Below, piece after piece: positions 35,976 through 44,622 of a stretch of 64,000 nucleotides of DNA. Under the pieces are notes generated by a model. The model made no database searches and was not told where the DNA came from. It saw nothing but the letters and a program-made list of their open reading frames with translations. Made by a program: the position numbers and the translations under genes. Origin of the DNA: Pedobacter frigoris (GTDB lineage Bacteria; Bacteroidota; Bacteroidia; Sphingobacteriales; Sphingobacteriaceae); assembly GCF_005116445.1 (NCBI RefSeq), contig NZ_SWBQ01000003.1:62001-126000 (forward strand). The letters run 5' to 3'. Position 1 is the first letter of the stretch. The number at the start of each line of letters is the position of its first letter.

Positions 35976-35983
35976 TACATTTG
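35976..35983 (+). promoter_or_regulatory. Bacteroidota -7 promoter box of the cold-shock gene
   Basis: TACATTTG fits TAnnTTTG exactly, 24 bp before the ATG at 36007. This would give a 5' leader under 20 bases, unlike the long structured leader of enterobacterial cspA. Confidence 0.5.
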
Positions 35984-36006
35984 TATATAATTTAATTTAC
36001 AATATA

Positions 36007-36198
36007 ATGCAACAAGGAACAGTAAAGTTTTTCAATGAGACAAAAGGTTTTGGATTTATCATCCCAGCTAATGGTGATGCTGAAATTTTTGTACACACTT
36101 CAGGCTTAATCGATAGCATTCGTGAGAATGATTCAGTAAGCTATGACGTTGAGCAAGGTAAAAAAGGCTTAAACGCAATTAATGTTAAGATCAGTTAA
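36007..36198 (+). CDS. cold-shock protein (CspA family)
   Basis: A 63-residue single cold-shock domain, an OB-fold nucleic acid chaperone that melts RNA structures. RNP-1 reads KGFGFI (about 13-18), RNP-2 reads EIFVHTS (about 25-31), and the opening GTVKFFNETKGF is classical. Length is typical. It has its own promoter box and a clean intrinsic terminator, so it is a single-gene unit. In Bacteroidota, copies of this type may be induced by cold or expressed constitutively; the sequence does not decide this. Confidence 0.93.
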   Translation: MQQGTVKFFNETKGFGFIIPANGDAEIFVHTSGLIDSIRENDSVSYDVEQGKKGLNAINVKIS

Positions 36199-36221
36199 TT
36201 AAACTCATTTTATAAATTAAT

Positions 36222-36250
36222 AAGCATCCCCTCAAAAGGATGCTTTTTTT
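36222..36250 (+). terminator. intrinsic terminator of the cold-shock gene
   Basis: An 8-bp stem AAGCATCC / GGATGCTT (36222-36229 and 36238-36245) with an 8-base loop and a run of T to 36250, 23 bp past the stop. Confidence 0.85.
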
Positions 36251-36307
36251 ATTTCAAAACATTCATATCCAAGCGTTGTTATTTAACCGAACCTAAATCA
36301 CAACATT

Positions 36308-36523
36308 ATGAACAGAAGCATCGCATTGGTTATGATTGTCCTTGGCATCTTAATGCTTGTCTGGACAGGCTTTACTTATACCAAAAAAGAAAAAGTAGTT
36401 GATGCCGGTCCTATCCAGATCTCGGCAGATAAAGAAAAAAGCGTAAACTGGCCTCCATATGTAGGTGGTATCATTCTTGTCGCTGGTGTCGTGATACTAA
36501 TAGGCTCTAAAAAAGCGACCTGA
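36308..36523 (+). CDS. small membrane protein with two helices, 71 aa
   Basis: A 71-residue protein made of two membrane segments (about 4-23 and 49-66) joined by a charged loop (KKEKVVDAGPIQISADKEKS). It resembles DUF3185-like small membrane proteins, which have the same helix-loop-helix build, but the match is by shape only. It stands alone between the cold-shock terminator and the MFS gene. Localisation in the inner membrane is well supported; function is unknown. Confidence 0.65.
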   Translation: MNRSIALVMIVLGILMLVWTGFTYTKKEKVVDAGPIQISADKEKSVNWPPYVGGIILVAGVVILIGSKKAT

Positions 36524-36630
36524 TTTTATTTTATAAAATCAACATCTGTAACCTCATATGACTTCTGTCTAACAAGCAGCTCTATTGTTTTGGTTATATT
36601 TGCAACATCATTTGCAATACCTCCCAGTTC

Positions 36631-37803
36631 ATGTTAAAACCTGCTGATACCATTTACACCTTACAATTCGGGCTAGTCTGTCTAAGTTCATTCCTCTTTT
36701 CGGCAAGTTTCAACATGCTAATTCCCGAACTGCCTGCCTATTTGAGCAAAATGGGAGGTGCAGAATACAAAGGGCTGATCATCGCACTTTTCACACTTAC
36801 CGCAGGTATTTCAAGACCCTTCAGCGGGAAACTTACAGATACTATAGGTCGCATACCTGTAATGGCAGTTGGTTCTATCGTATGTTTTCTTTGCGGATTT
36901 CTTTATCCTCTACTGACTACAGTTGCAGGCTTTCTTTTCCTTAGGTTGATCCATGGGTTCTCTACAGGCTTTAAACCTACGGCCACAGCGGCTTATGTGG
37001 CCGATCTTGTTCCTGCCGGAAAATGGGGAGAAGCTATGGGTGTTCATGGGGTTTGTTTTAGTACCGGACTTGCTATAGGTCCAGCCATCGGGAGTACCAT
37101 TACCGATCACTATTCCATAAATATACTTTTTTACTGTTCTTCCATCTTCGCATTGTTATCAATCGTCATCCTGGCCAATATGAAAGAGACCCTGCCAGAT
37201 AAACAAAAGTTCCATCCCACTCATTTAAAGATCAATAGAAAAGACATCATAGAATGGAGAGTAATGCCAGCTGTCATCATTATTTTTCTGAGCTACATTA
37301 GCTATGGGGCCATCCTTACTGTGATATCAGATTGGAGTGCACATCTTGGCACCAGCAACAAAGGCTTATTCTTTATGGTTTTTACGCTCACCTCACTACT
37401 CATCCGATTTGTAGCAGGAAAAGCATCAGACAATTACGGAAGACCGCTGATCCTAAAAATCTCCCTCTTCCTGCTGGCTATTTCGATGGCTGCAATTGCA
37501 CTTGCAAGTTCTTCTTTAATGCTCATGCTTGCATCAGCTCTTTATGGCGTGGCGACCGGAATGTTATCACCTACAGCTACAGCATGGACAGTCGATCTCA
37601 GCGAGCCTAAACAAAGAGGAAAAGCTATGGCAACCATGTACATTGCGTTAGAAGCGGGAATTGGTTTAGGGGCCTTACTTGCCGGATGGTTATTCATTGA
37701 TGATATATTGATGATACCCGTGACCTTTTATTACTGTACAGGCATTACCCTCGTAGCTTTAGTTTATCTGCAGTTTTTTTATAAAGCAAAACCATCAATT
37801 TAA
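36631..37803 (+). CDS. MFS transporter
   Basis: A 390-residue inner membrane transporter with about 12 segments. The loop after segment 2 reads SGKLTDTIGRIPVM, the family signature, and its second-half copy is AGKASDNYGRPLIL. It belongs to the drug/multi-substrate efflux type (DHA1-like). The substrate is unknown. It is preceded by a 107-bp gap and followed by a 159-bp gap, so it is probably transcribed alone. Another MFS gene of different sequence is at 28647. Confidence 0.87.
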   Translation: MLKPADTIYTLQFGLVCLSSFLFSASFNMLIPELPAYLSKMGGAEYKGLIIALFTLTAGISRPFSGKLTDTIGRIPVMAVGSIVCFLCGFLYPLLTTVAGFLFLRLIHGFSTGFKPTATAAYVADLVPAGKWGEAMGVHGVCFSTGLAIGPAIGSTITDHYSINILFYCSSIFALLSIVILANMKETLPDKQKFHPTHLKINRKDIIEWRVMPAVIIIFLSYISYGAILTVISDWSAHLGTSNKGLFFMVFTLTSLLIRFVAGKASDNYGRPLILKISLFLLAISMAAIALASSSLMLMLASALYGVATGMLSPTATAWTVDLSEPKQRGKAMATMYIALEAGIGLGALLAGWLFIDDILMIPVTFYYCTGITLVALVYLQFFYKAKPSI

Positions 37804-37962
37804 AGAGGCGATACACTGCTGATTTTTTTACCGATTGTTTTTCGCCATTCACCGCTCTTTTACTTAAAGCAGCCTTTATGCTATAGAAATGCTTACTAAA
37901 ATCAGGCAACTTTAGTAAAAATTAATACTACAGATTTCTATAACAACTAAAAAAGTAAAGCG

Positions 37963-38172
37963 ATGAATATGGTTATTTTTAAAACTTCCGTAGAGGGCAA
38001 TAAAGACCTGATCAATATTGCTCCTTTGTTTAATCTTCTATTTGGAGAGAAAAACTGGTTATTTGCCTTCGAAGAACGCATCCTTAGAATATTTACCTCA
38101 GTACCTTGCGCTGATGTGGTAAACCACGTTTTAAAAGAAAAGGGATTTCAGTGCGAACAAATGGCATATTAG
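37963..38172 (+). CDS. HMA-like small protein without CxxC
   Basis: A 69-residue protein with the beta-alpha-beta-beta-alpha-beta pattern of heavy-metal-associated domains: VIFKTSVEG, then a helix, then WLFAFEERILRIFTS and a second helix ending VLKEKGFQCEQM. The metal-binding CxxC, which would sit at residues 10-15, is absent. Bacteroidota carry many such small relatives, some with and some without CxxC. The role is unknown. It is isolated and converges with the Nudix gene. Confidence 0.6.
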   Translation: MNMVIFKTSVEGNKDLINIAPLFNLLFGEKNWLFAFEERILRIFTSVPCADVVNHVLKEKGFQCEQMAY

Positions 38173-38191
38173 GTTATCACCGCAGAAGTTT

Positions 38192-38584
38192 TCAATTCCT
38201 GGTACTCAAAAACTCCCGGACTATAGGAATATCTGCAGCCGCCCAATCCAAATCCAGTAAAGACTGATCTATACTTCGCCAGCTGGAGGATGCATGTTCC
38301 CTCAGTATCAGATTACCAGACTTGATATAACAAACAAAAGGAATTAAACGGATAGAAAATTCGGAATAATGATAAATCACTGGAGATAAGGATGACACAA
38401 TTTCTATTTCCAGGTTCAACTCCTCTTTTACCTCCCGCAGCAAGCATTGTTCAGCAGACTCACCTGTTTCTATTTTTCCACCAGGAAATTCAAACTTCAA
38501 AGGCAGCTTCATATCAGCACTCCGCTGTGTCACCAGCACATGCCCTTCTTCGTTCGTAATTATCGCACAGGTTACCTCAATCAT
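38192..38584 (-). CDS. Nudix hydrolase, MutT-like (d)NTP pyrophosphohydrolase
   Basis: A 130-residue Nudix protein. The Nudix box starts at G36 and carries E42, R50, E51, E54 and E55 (GKIETGES, then REVKEEL), which bind the catalytic metals; the last conserved Gly of the box is Asn here. The opening EVTCAIITNEEGHVLVTQRS is like MutT/8-oxo-dGTPases that clean the nucleotide pool. It overlaps the end of the pseudouridine synthase gene by 8 bp on the same strand and is probably translated with it. Confidence 0.88.
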   Translation of the reverse strand: MIEVTCAIITNEEGHVLVTQRSADMKLPLKFEFPGGKIETGESAEQCLLREVKEELNLEIEIVSSLSPVIYHYSEFSIRLIPFVCYIKSGNLILREHASSSWRSIDQSLLDLDWAAADIPIVREFLSTRN

Positions 38585-39260
38585 CCCAGCCCATTAGTTG
38601 TTTTACGCGCCTGAACTCGTCCTGCACTTCAGCTTTCAAATGGATGTTTTCACCAGTTACAGGATGTTTAAACCGCAATTCTGAAGCATGAAGCAACATA
38701 GTGGTCATCTCCCATTGTTCTTTAAAAAACTTATTTTGCTTATTGCATCCATGTTTTCGGTCGCCTATAATCGGATAAAAAATATGCGCAAAATGCTTTC
38801 TCAGCTGATGCATCCGACCTGTTGTAGGTGTTGCTTCCACCAGTGAATATCTTGAAGTCGGGTGCTTACCAAACGCGACGTCTATCTCAGCACGCTTTAG
38901 CGTCACAAAAGCAGTAAAAGCATCTTGAATTGTACCATTTTCTTTAGCCAGCGGATAATCTATCTCTAAACTATCCGGCGCATATCCCCTCAGGATAGCC
39001 AGGTATTTTTTTACCACCTCGCCATTTTGAAATTGCTGATGCATGGCTATTTCCACATCCTTTTCAAAAGCAAAAAGCAATAAACCACCGGTTTTTCGAT
39101 CCAAACGGTGAACCGGACTCACATGCCTGTTTACCTGATCTCTCAAAAGCTGCAATGCAAATTCTTTGGCATCATTGGCGATAGATGAACGGTGAACCAG
39201 TAAACCATGAGGTTTATTAATTGCAATCAAATGATCGTCCTGGTATACGATTTCAAGCAT
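38577..39260 (-). CDS. RluA-family pseudouridine synthase
   Basis: A 227-residue enzyme that isomerises uridine to pseudouridine in RNA. The catalytic motif HRLDRKTGGLLLFA places the nucleophile at D54. AINKPHGLLVH opens the catalytic domain, and TGRMHQLRKHFAH is the usual RNA-binding loop. There is no S4 domain, and the size fits the TruC/RluA group acting on tRNA or rRNA. It is followed by the Nudix gene with an 8-bp overlap, and preceded by two small leftward genes. Confidence 0.9.
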   Translation of the reverse strand: MLEIVYQDDHLIAINKPHGLLVHRSSIANDAKEFALQLLRDQVNRHVSPVHRLDRKTGGLLLFAFEKDVEIAMHQQFQNGEVVKKYLAILRGYAPDSLEIDYPLAKENGTIQDAFTAFVTLKRAEIDVAFGKHPTSRYSLVEATPTTGRMHQLRKHFAHIFYPIIGDRKHGCNKQNKFFKEQWEMTTMLLHASELRFKHPVTGENIHLKAEVQDEFRRVKQLMGWDD

Positions 39261-39310
39261 GTTTATTTTTTTCGCAAAGATAGCTTAAAAAATCAATCCC
39301 GCTCTTAATT

Positions 39311-39613
39311 TTACTCTGCAACAGCAGTCACATCAATAAATTCAGGACCGTTTTCAACGGGATATCCAGCCACCTTTGCCCCTTTGATCTTTACGTTTTT
39401 GTTGAGGTATTTATTCAGGTCCAGCTTACTTTTTAAGGCATAAGTCTTCTCTCCAGATACTAGCTTATGAGTTCCATACTGAAATGTAGTCATTCCCATT
39501 TCTTCAAGTTTACCGCTCAGTTCTACCAGGTTTGCACTACTACTGGCTTGTTTAGTACTGCTGCATCCTACCGCGGCAAGACCAAGCATCAATAAAATAA
39601 ATATCTTTTTCAT
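39311..39613 (-). CDS. small lipoprotein, 100 aa
   Basis: A 100-residue lipoprotein with a signal segment and a lipobox at C17 (AAVGCSS). The mature part is a short OB-like domain: LVELSGKLEEMG, KTYALKSKLDLNKYLNKNVKIKGAKV and PEFIDVTAVAE. OB-like lipoproteins of this size occur in many Bacteroidota without known role. It follows the 68-residue gene after 13 bp and lies 50 bp before the pseudouridine synthase gene, all on one strand. Confidence 0.72.
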   Translation of the reverse strand: MKKIFILLMLGLAAVGCSSTKQASSSANLVELSGKLEEMGMTTFQYGTHKLVSGEKTYALKSKLDLNKYLNKNVKIKGAKVAGYPVENGPEFIDVTAVAE

Positions 39614-39626
39614 GAGTATTCCGTAA

Positions 39627-39833
39627 TTAACTTGCTATAGGGATTTTGTTTTTTGACACAACCATTACAATCAGTGAGCGTTCTCCATCTTTAAAGTTAA
39701 TGACAAAATTCTTATTTTCATTACTTTGAATCAGCTTGGTAAGCTTAGGAAACATCACCGCAAGGTTTTCTACCTGCGTCATATCATCACTGTCAATCAC
39801 TAAAAACTTGGAGTCGGTTGAGTTCATCATCAC
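39627..39833 (-). CDS. small hypothetical protein, 68 aa
   Basis: A 68-residue soluble protein that looks like an alternating strand/helix domain (KFLVIDSDDMTQVENLAVMF and NFVINFKDGERSLIVMVV). No family recognised. It is the first gene of a possible leftward group of four (this gene, the small lipoprotein, the pseudouridine synthase and the Nudix protein), with gaps of 13 and 50 bp and an 8-bp overlap. The two Met codons after the start leave the exact beginning uncertain by one or two residues. Confidence 0.5.
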   Translation of the reverse strand: MMMNSTDSKFLVIDSDDMTQVENLAVMFPKLTKLIQSNENKNFVINFKDGERSLIVMVVSKNKIPIAS

Positions 39834-39909
39834 GTTAAATTGTTGGTAAGTCTATGTCAATCAGACGTACCAACACTTCAAAACGCTACAATAAATCTGA
39901 AATATTTTT

Positions 39910-41757
39910 TCAGTTTAACAGCTCATCTATAGTCTGATAAGTCAAAGGATGATAATTAGGCCTTGCCTCCTTATAGATTGCCCTGGCTCTTTTAGCACCC
40001 TCCGGTGTAGTGAGCATTTCCTTATATAAAGGAATAATATGCCACATGCGTCCATTTTCCAGCAAATAAGCCTTAATTCTTGCATCTGCATCAGTATATT
40101 GATGCTTTATAGCGAGCGTATACCAGCTCCGCTGAATATCCGTATTTTCAGATCCTGTAAAATTAAACTCCTTATCTAAATCAGCCATTTTAGCAGCAGT
40201 CAGGTCAGCGGGTAGCTGACTGATGAAATACTTCTTCTCATTGCTGGATGCAATCTCTTTACTTAGCCCCTTTACAGAACCTGTCTTTTTCCAGTCGGCA
40301 ATCAGTCCGTCTATCACTTTAAATCGCTCCGAACCTACTGCGACCACATTTGAAGGAATACCAGGGCCATATACCCAATCTTTTATTCTTATTTTCTTTT
40401 CCAGTTCAGCATTGCCTTTGATCAGGTTGTTATCCAGATCTGCCAAAAACTCTTCTGTAGATAATGAATGAAAAGCATGGCTATCAAAATAGTTTCTCAA
40501 AAAAGCATCAAATTTTGTTCGTCCTACTGCCTCTTCTATGGTGCGTAAGAAGAAATATCCCTTTTCATAAGCAATATCATTCGTTCCCTCATCAGGACTG
40601 CGATCCGTATAATTTGTTTTCAGATGCGTATCCTTATGATCAGCACCCATATCCTCTACCGCAGCTTCCAATGCTTGTTTTGCAAATACCTCCTGCATAG
40701 CAGCTTCATTCTTACCGAAAATCTCTTCGTCAATCCGGCGTTCAAAATAGTTGGTAAAACCTTCATTCAGCCAGAAATCATTCCATGTACGGTTGGTTAC
40801 CAGGTTTCCACTCCAGCTATGTGCCAGTTCATGACAGATAATGCTCACCAACGACCTGTCGCCCGCCAGCACTGTAGGTGTAATGAAAGTCAGGTTGGGA
40901 TTTTCCATTCCGCCAAACGGAAAACTCGGAGGAAGCACCAGCAAATCATACCTGCCCCATCTGTAAGGGCCATATAGCTTTTCAGCAGCATGCACCATTT
41001 TGCCCATATCTGCAAACTCATATACCGCCTTATCCAGTACCGAAGGTTCTGCATAAATTCCAGTACGACCATCAACAGCTTTAAATGCAATATCACCAAC
41101 AGCAAGCGCCAGTAGATACGAAGGTATCGGATGAACTTGTTTAAATTCATATATACCGGTTTCATTCCTTAGCTCAGGATTTTCAGCACTCATTAGCGCC
41201 AATAGCTCTTTAGGCACAGATACTTTCGCATTGTAAGTAAACCTGATGCCTGGACTATCCTGACAAGGAACCCAGCTTCTGGCAGCGATACTTTGCGATT
41301 GAGTAAATAAGTAAGGGTGTTTTTTGCCAGCCGTTTGCTGAGGATTCAGCCATTGTAAAGCACTGGCTTCCTTACCGGTTTTATAATAAATATTTACCTG
41401 TTTGGTTTCGGGAGTGATGGCAACCTGTAGTGAAGTGCCCAGGTATCTCTTTTCCGGTCCAGTCTTATAGGTCGTTTCTTTCTCTTCCTTACCAAGTGTA
41501 ACCTTCTCTATATCCAACCCACTGTTATCAAAAACAATCTCGTCAGCGCCGGTCTTATTCTCTATTGTCCATACCGCCTTACCAGCAATTTGCTGGTTTT
41601 CAAAATCTACTTTAATGTCCAGATCCAGATGCCTTACTATAGCTTCGGAAGGATTTGAGAATGAATGAGGGTCGTTGTTTTGCCCATCTTCAGACTGGGT
41701 TTTCTGTTTGCAGGATAAGATCATTAAAACCGGGATAAAGTAGAGTAGTTTTTTCAT
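39910..41757 (-). CDS. M1-family zinc aminopeptidase, lipoprotein
   Basis: A 615-residue aminopeptidase with a lipobox at C16 (MILSCKQ). The zinc motif HExxH-18-E is complete: H309, E310, H313 and E332 (HELAHSWSGN, NEGFTNYFER). The exopeptidase signature GGMENPN is at 282-288. The C-terminal alpha-helical domain (about 480-615) follows the leukotriene-A4-hydrolase-like architecture. It removes N-terminal residues from peptides in the periplasm or at the outer membrane. It is a single-gene unit with a possible promoter box just upstream. Confidence 0.93.
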   Translation of the reverse strand: MKKLLYFIPVLMILSCKQKTQSEDGQNNDPHSFSNPSEAIVRHLDLDIKVDFENQQIAGKAVWTIENKTGADEIVFDNSGLDIEKVTLGKEEKETTYKTGPEKRYLGTSLQVAITPETKQVNIYYKTGKEASALQWLNPQQTAGKKHPYLFTQSQSIAARSWVPCQDSPGIRFTYNAKVSVPKELLALMSAENPELRNETGIYEFKQVHPIPSYLLALAVGDIAFKAVDGRTGIYAEPSVLDKAVYEFADMGKMVHAAEKLYGPYRWGRYDLLVLPPSFPFGGMENPNLTFITPTVLAGDRSLVSIICHELAHSWSGNLVTNRTWNDFWLNEGFTNYFERRIDEEIFGKNEAAMQEVFAKQALEAAVEDMGADHKDTHLKTNYTDRSPDEGTNDIAYEKGYFFLRTIEEAVGRTKFDAFLRNYFDSHAFHSLSTEEFLADLDNNLIKGNAELEKKIRIKDWVYGPGIPSNVVAVGSERFKVIDGLIADWKKTGSVKGLSKEIASSNEKKYFISQLPADLTAAKMADLDKEFNFTGSENTDIQRSWYTLAIKHQYTDADARIKAYLLENGRMWHIIPLYKEMLTTPEGAKRARAIYKEARPNYHPLTYQTIDELLN

Positions 41758-41777
41758 AAGGATAATAAGCTTTCCAA

Positions 41778-41785
41778 CAAAAGTA
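41778..41785 (-). promoter_or_regulatory. possible -7 promoter box of the aminopeptidase gene
   Basis: Read on the minus strand, TACTTTTG fits TAnnTTTG exactly, 20 bp before the ATG at 41757. The -33 element is not clear. Confidence 0.4.
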
Positions 41786-41879
41786 AAGAAAAACCGGCTA
41801 TGATGATTTTATTGACTTTCTGAATTTTTTCGATTAGAAAGTGCGCAAAAACATTACTTTGAATCTACATCCAAAAAGA

Positions 41880-43229
41880 TCACAACAGATCATTAGCCAG
41901 ATTGGCCAGTTCGCTCCGCTCGCCCTTATCCAAAGTGATATGCGCGTATAAAGAATGGTTTTTAGCATTCTCTATCAAATAAGACAATCCGTTGCTTTCC
42001 GCGTCTAGATAAGGTGTATCTATCTGATAAATATCGCCCGTAAATACAATCTTAGTGTCCTCACCTGCTCTTGAGATAATGGTTTTGACCTCATGTGGGG
42101 TCAGGTTTTGCGCCTCATCGACAATAAAGAAAATCTTAGTCAGCGTCCTTCCCCTGATGTAAGCAAGCGGGGCGATCACAATCTTCTCCGTTTTCACAAA
42201 ATCATCTATCCTGGCCTGCATCTTTGGATCATCATTGTATTGCTCTTTGATGAACCTCAGGTTATCCCATATCGGTGCCATATAGGGATCTATTTTAGAT
42301 TTGATATCGCCGGGCAGAAAACCAATATCCTTATTGCTCAATGCCACAATAGGCCGCGTAACATAGATCTGCCGGTAATCCTTGCGCTGTTCCAACGCAC
42401 TGGCAATGGCAAGCAGAGTCTTCCCCGTACCCGCCTTGCCCTGTATGGTCACCAGCTTTACATCTGGATTTAACAAAGCATGTATCGCAAAGGATTGCTC
42501 ATGGTTTCTTGGGGAAATACTAAAGATATTTTTTGGCTTTACGGAAACCACACGCTCCGACTGAAAATCATACCAGCCAGTCGTAGTCTTGCGGTTATTC
42601 TTCAGAATGCAAAAATGGTTACCTGATTTGTTGGACAAGTTGAGCTCGGCGGCGCTAATGCTTCCCTCTGTTTTTAATGCGAGAAATAGGTCTTCGGGAA
42701 CTTTATTCAGAATGGTTTTCCCGGTATATAGCTCATCCAGGTTTTTTACCTTACCTGTTTCATAATCTTCTGCATTTAAGTCTAGAGATTTGGCTTTCAG
42801 TCGAAGACAAATATCCTTTGATACCAAAACTACTTTCTTTTGAGGAAATTCCTGTTTCAGACTCAAGGCTGCGTTCAATATCCTATGATCCATCTTCCCT
42901 GTACCAAAAATAGTCTCAGCATCCAAATGATCAGCTTGGCTATCCATCACCACCTTAAACCTGCCACTCTTACTGCCATTAAGTGGGATCCATTTGTTCA
43001 TGATTTTTTCTCCTGAAGCTTTATCCATCAATCTGATGAAACTTCTGGCCTCGGCATTGCGGGTCTCGTTGCCGCTTTTCATGTTGTCCAGTTCTTCCAA
43101 TACCTGAATAGGAATGGCAACATCATGCTCCTGAAAACTATGAAAAGCATTATGGTCATATAAAATAACGGAGGTATCTAATACGAAAATTTTCTGCTGC
43201 TGGAATGGTTGCTTTACGGACTTGCTCAT
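41880..43229 (-). CDS. PIN domain / PhoH ATPase protein
   Basis: A 449-residue protein from the Met at 43229. The open frame reaches 43352, but the first 41 codons overlap the terminator of the gene upstream and are Cys/Tyr-rich, so they are excluded. Residues 10-150 are a PIN nuclease domain (KIFVLDTSVILYDH, with acidic residues). Residues 225-449 are a PhoH-type RecA-like ATPase with Walker A GKAGTGKT and Walker B FFIVDEAQN. PIN-PhoH proteins are thought to act as RNA helicase/nucleases. The two domains are well supported; targets are unknown. Confidence 0.9.
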   Translation of the reverse strand: MSKSVKQPFQQQKIFVLDTSVILYDHNAFHSFQEHDVAIPIQVLEELDNMKSGNETRNAEARSFIRLMDKASGEKIMNKWIPLNGSKSGRFKVVMDSQADHLDAETIFGTGKMDHRILNAALSLKQEFPQKKVVLVSKDICLRLKAKSLDLNAEDYETGKVKNLDELYTGKTILNKVPEDLFLALKTEGSISAAELNLSNKSGNHFCILKNNRKTTTGWYDFQSERVVSVKPKNIFSISPRNHEQSFAIHALLNPDVKLVTIQGKAGTGKTLLAIASALEQRKDYRQIYVTRPIVALSNKDIGFLPGDIKSKIDPYMAPIWDNLRFIKEQYNDDPKMQARIDDFVKTEKIVIAPLAYIRGRTLTKIFFIVDEAQNLTPHEVKTIISRAGEDTKIVFTGDIYQIDTPYLDAESNGLSYLIENAKNHSLYAHITLDKGERSELANLANDLL

Positions 43230-43250
43230 GATAATATAAAAATAAGCAAT

Positions 43251-43292
43251 ACAAACAAAAAAGCACCCCTGTTGGAGTGCTTTTTTGTTTGT
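43251..43292 (-). terminator. intrinsic terminator of the barrel-protein gene
   Basis: Arms 43251-43266 and 43277-43292 are complementary over 16 bp, with the inner pairs extended past one mismatch. The loop region is CCCCTGTTGGA. On the minus strand the stem ends in a long T run, after the stop at 43306. Confidence 0.85.
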
Positions 43293-43305
43293 ATTATACG
43301 TCGTG

Positions 43306-43941
43306 TTAGAACATGAAATAAACTTTAAATCCCAATTCATCAAATAGACCACCGCTTTTTAGATCAAAAGATGTGTTCTTATATGAAGCTGAAGACCCTG
43401 AAACTGCAGTTTGAGATTGTTTAGTGTAATTTGCACCAGCTGATAGTAATGTGGTCTCTAAAGCCCAATGTCTCGAAACAAACCAGGAAAGTCCTCCAAT
43501 TGCATTAAGTCCGAAGGCGTCACCAGTGATTTCAGGTCTATCGGTCGCATTATTAAGATACTCCTGTTTTGATTTACCATAACTTCCCCTACCGCCTGCA
43601 AAAGCATAGAATTTTCCTGTTAACGGAAAATATTGCTGGTAACTTAAACCAATCCCATAAATTTTGGCCTCATTATAATTGTCGTTTTCGACAAGGCCTT
43701 GTTTACTTTGCCCATAAGAAAAATCCACACTCAACTTGGTATTGTCTTTTATAAAAAAGCCATAATTGAGGTTAAAAGATGAAATTTTATTGGTGTTTTC
43801 AGAAATAACGCCATTCTCGGCAGTGACATACTTCGATGTTGAAGTATTTACCCCTAACCCTAAAGCACTTGTTCCTTTTGTCTGAGCGTATCCACAAACG
43901 GATAGCAATACCGCCGCAGCAGTAAATAATTGTTTTTTCAT
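43306..43941 (-). CDS. outer membrane beta-barrel protein (OmpW/PorT-like size)
   Basis: A 211-residue protein from the Met at 43941, which begins a signal peptide (MKKQLFTAAAVLLSVCGYAQ). The frame reaches 43989 but the added residues are not leader-like. The mature part alternates short amphipathic strands with Gly/Asn turns: GLGVNTSTSKYV, NLNYGFFIKDNTKLSVDFSYG and GIGLSYQQYFPL. It ends in an aromatic residue (KVYFMF), as outer membrane barrels do for BAM recognition. About eight strands are expected. Function is unknown. It is a single gene with its own terminator. Confidence 0.82.
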   Translation of the reverse strand: MKKQLFTAAAVLLSVCGYAQTKGTSALGLGVNTSTSKYVTAENGVISENTNKISSFNLNYGFFIKDNTKLSVDFSYGQSKQGLVENDNYNEAKIYGIGLSYQQYFPLTGKFYAFAGGRGSYGKSKQEYLNNATDRPEITGDAFGLNAIGGLSWFVSRHWALETTLLSAGANYTKQSQTAVSGSSASYKNTSFDLKSGGLFDELGFKVYFMF

Positions 43942-44100
43942 ATGTGTTTTATTTGTGTGTGGCCTAAATATAAACACATTCATTCTCAAAAAGCAATATT
44001 TAATATTTCCCTTTGTAACATAATTAAGACTGATGATAGGAAAATTATCTGCAAACGTAATTTAAATGAATACCATATACAAAAATGCATATAAAAAAGA

Positions 44101-44140
44101 AAACGGAGACTTTTCTTCTTTCGATTCAAGTTCTCCGTTT
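44101..44140 (-). terminator. possible leftward intrinsic terminator
   Basis: Arms AAACGGAGA (44101-44109) and TCTCCGTTT (44132-44140) with a 22-base loop. Only on the minus strand is the stem followed by a T run. No intact leftward gene precedes it, so it may have served the degraded frame at 44244-44519 or a small RNA. Confidence 0.55.
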
Positions 44141-44243
44141 CCAATCATTTACAGCCTTAGCTGCAAATAACTATCAATTGCTTTTGTGCCTTTAACCCTC
44201 CGTTGTGTTTTTTAGTTCCTAAGAACTTCAAACCCCGATAAAA

Positions 44244-44519
44244 TTACCTCTTTATAAATTGTTTCGTAAAACCTTTTATATGATCTGTAATGTCTGCTGG
44301 ACTCAGCCAAACCAATTGCTTTGCAGCGGACTGGTAAGTTTAGATCAATCTATATATTCTCTGTCTCCTTCGAATATTAAGCGTCATGTGCTGTTCCTGA
44401 AATTGCCAGAATCTTTCTGCCCGTGAGCTAAGTGTTCTTTTTGGAATTTCTTTCAGACTGTCAAAGTACGTGCTAATTGATAGATCTAATATACAGACCT
44501 TTACAATAAAAAGCAAGTT
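44244..44519 (-). pseudogene. possible degraded small gene with one in-frame stop
   Basis: On the minus strand one frame is open from 44519, stops at 44342-44340 and continues to a second stop at 44246-44244. Both pieces look protein-like: RTLSSRAERFWQFQEQHM before the stop and SAAKQLVWLSPADITDHIKG after it. A leftward terminator-like hairpin lies 100 bp further on. A continuation of about 14 protein-like residues is in another frame. No family is recognised and no start codon is certain. Confidence 0.3.
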
Positions 44520-44622
44520 TTATTTCATTAAACTTATACACAAGTTTTTAACAAGTTTTTGCACACTTATTTGTGCTTTATACACACTTTATTCACATAT
44601 TTACGGTATATCGACCCATTAT

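Larger units (their letters stand above)
43942..44622. other. 681-bp stretch without an intact gene
   Basis: AT-rich region between the small barrel gene and the L,D-transpeptidase gene. It contains a leftward terminator-like hairpin (44101-44140) and a degraded reading frame on the minus strand (44244-44519), both listed separately. The rest shows only short frames. The promoter of the transpeptidase gene should lie near 44560-44620. Confidence 0.5.

Noticed and set aside
43230..43352. N-terminal extension of the PIN/PhoH protein
   Set aside because: The 41 codons cover the terminator of the gene upstream and are not PIN-like.
44470..44622. N-terminal extension of the L,D-transpeptidase
   Set aside because: The lipoprotein signal peptide begins at 44623; the extension would bury it.
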